Assembly (NCBI GenBank): GCA_018713755.1
Contig: DVOG01000065.1
Location: forward strand, 1-5,135
Length of the DNA: 5,135 nt
Direction: 5' to 3'
DNA from: Candidatus Spyradosoma merdigallinarum
Lineage (GTDB): Bacteria > Verrucomicrobiota > Verrucomicrobiia > Opitutales > UBA953
Numbering within the stretch: position 1 is the first letter of the stretch; each line of letters begins with the position of its first letter. The position numbers were made by a program, and so were the translations under genes. This document shows positions 4,791 to 5,135 of this stretch, piece after piece. The notes under the pieces are model-generated. The model did not search any database. It worked only from the letters and a program-made list of their open reading frames with translations, and was not told the origin of the DNA.

Positions 4791-5135
4791 TCAGCGCGCG
4801 GCGTCGTTCCCGCGGGCGGCGCAGGCTTCGTAAATCGCTTCGTAGACGCCGACGCCTTTTTCGAGCATCGCGAGATCCGCGCTTTCGTTCGGCGCGTGAA
4901 TGCGCGAATCCGCCGTGAAGAGGCCGATCATCAGCGCGTCGAGCCCCGCGGCGCGGCGAAAATCCTCGACGATGCCGACGGAGCCGCCTTCCCGCGCGTA
5001 AATCGGCGGTTTCCCGAATTTTTCCGCGATGATTTTTTCCGCGGCGTCGAAGGCGCGCGCAAGCGCCGGATTCATGTCCGCCGGCGTGTTCGGCCGGTGC
5101 GGCGGACAGACGAAATACGCCGGGCAGCCTTGGCG
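4791..5135 (-). CDS. M20-family metallopeptidase, C-terminal part (partial)
   Basis: The frame is open from the right edge to a TGA at 4791-4793, giving the last 114 residues; the N-terminal part lies outside the window. Reading from the edge it starts RQGCPAYFVCPPHRP, so the in-frame ATG at 5073-5075 is internal and not the real start. The fragment shows the closing half of an M20/M25/M40 peptidase: REGGSVGIVEDF (48-59 of the fragment), then SRIHAPNES (77-85), where His80 is the expected metal ligand of the second zinc site, then a helix ending the domain. Such enzymes are cytoplasmic di- or aminopeptidases or deacylases; the substrate cannot be told from this part. It converges on the SMR gene, with 21 bases between the two stops and no T-rich terminator in the gap. 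Confidence 0.88.
   Translation of the reverse strand, partial: RQGCPAYFVCPPHRPNTPADMNPALARAFDAAEKIIAEKFGKPPIYAREGGSVGIVEDFRRAAGLDALMIGLFTADSRIHAPNESADLAMLEKGVGVYEAIYEACAARGNDAAR

Noticed and set aside
4770..4792. Bidirectional terminator between the convergent SMR and M20 genes
   Set aside because: A small palindrome GAGCGCGCTC (4783-4792) is present but it overlaps the M20 stop codon and has no T-tract on either strand.

Overview
The window is a high-GC bacterial segment whose core is a ferrous-iron uptake locus. On the + strand it reads: an outer-membrane beta-barrel protein (260-1120), feoA (1268-1525), feoB (1635-4100) and a 57-residue Cys-rich membrane protein of the FeoB-associated type (4127-4300). 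A strong intrinsic terminator (4309-4351) closes this set. After it comes an independent small-multidrug-resistance transporter of the SugE/Gdx type (4443-4769). The 3' end of an M20-family metallopeptidase gene then enters convergently on the - strand (4791 to beyond the right edge).

Regulation is the most readable part of the non-coding DNA. An AT-rich island at about 171-259 holds a TTGACA-16-TATTAT promoter for the outer-membrane protein. Just upstream of it is a Fur-box-like site (178-197, 14/19 to the classical consensus). The promoter itself lies inside two concentric inverted repeats (202-244, both centred on base 223). A second Fur-like site (1226-1244, also 14/19) lies just before the feoA ribosome binding site. 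This suggests the outer-membrane protein and feoAB are iron-repressed together, with the barrel as a possible outer-membrane entry route for Fe(II). That role is inference.

FeoA is the small SH3-like partner. FeoB is the G-protein-coupled Fe(II) permease of the inner membrane, here with an extra N-terminal Cys-pair segment and a long Ala-rich insert. The small Cys-rich protein probably sits beside FeoB in the membrane with its Cys tail in the cytoplasm.

The host is a diderm (signal peptide plus barrel ending in Phe). Two of its genes (the outer-membrane protein and feoB) lack a visible Shine-Dalgarno sequence. GC content, the FeoB style and the sparse SD use would fit a PVC-group organism (Verrucomicrobiota/Kiritimatiellota/Lentisphaerota-like), but this is a low-confidence guess. 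Bases 1-175 hold no convincing gene, only a series of GC-rich inverted repeats. The octamer CGTTCCCG/CGGGAACG occurs 17 times in the window, in coding DNA and in intergenic inverted pairs, far more than base composition would give.
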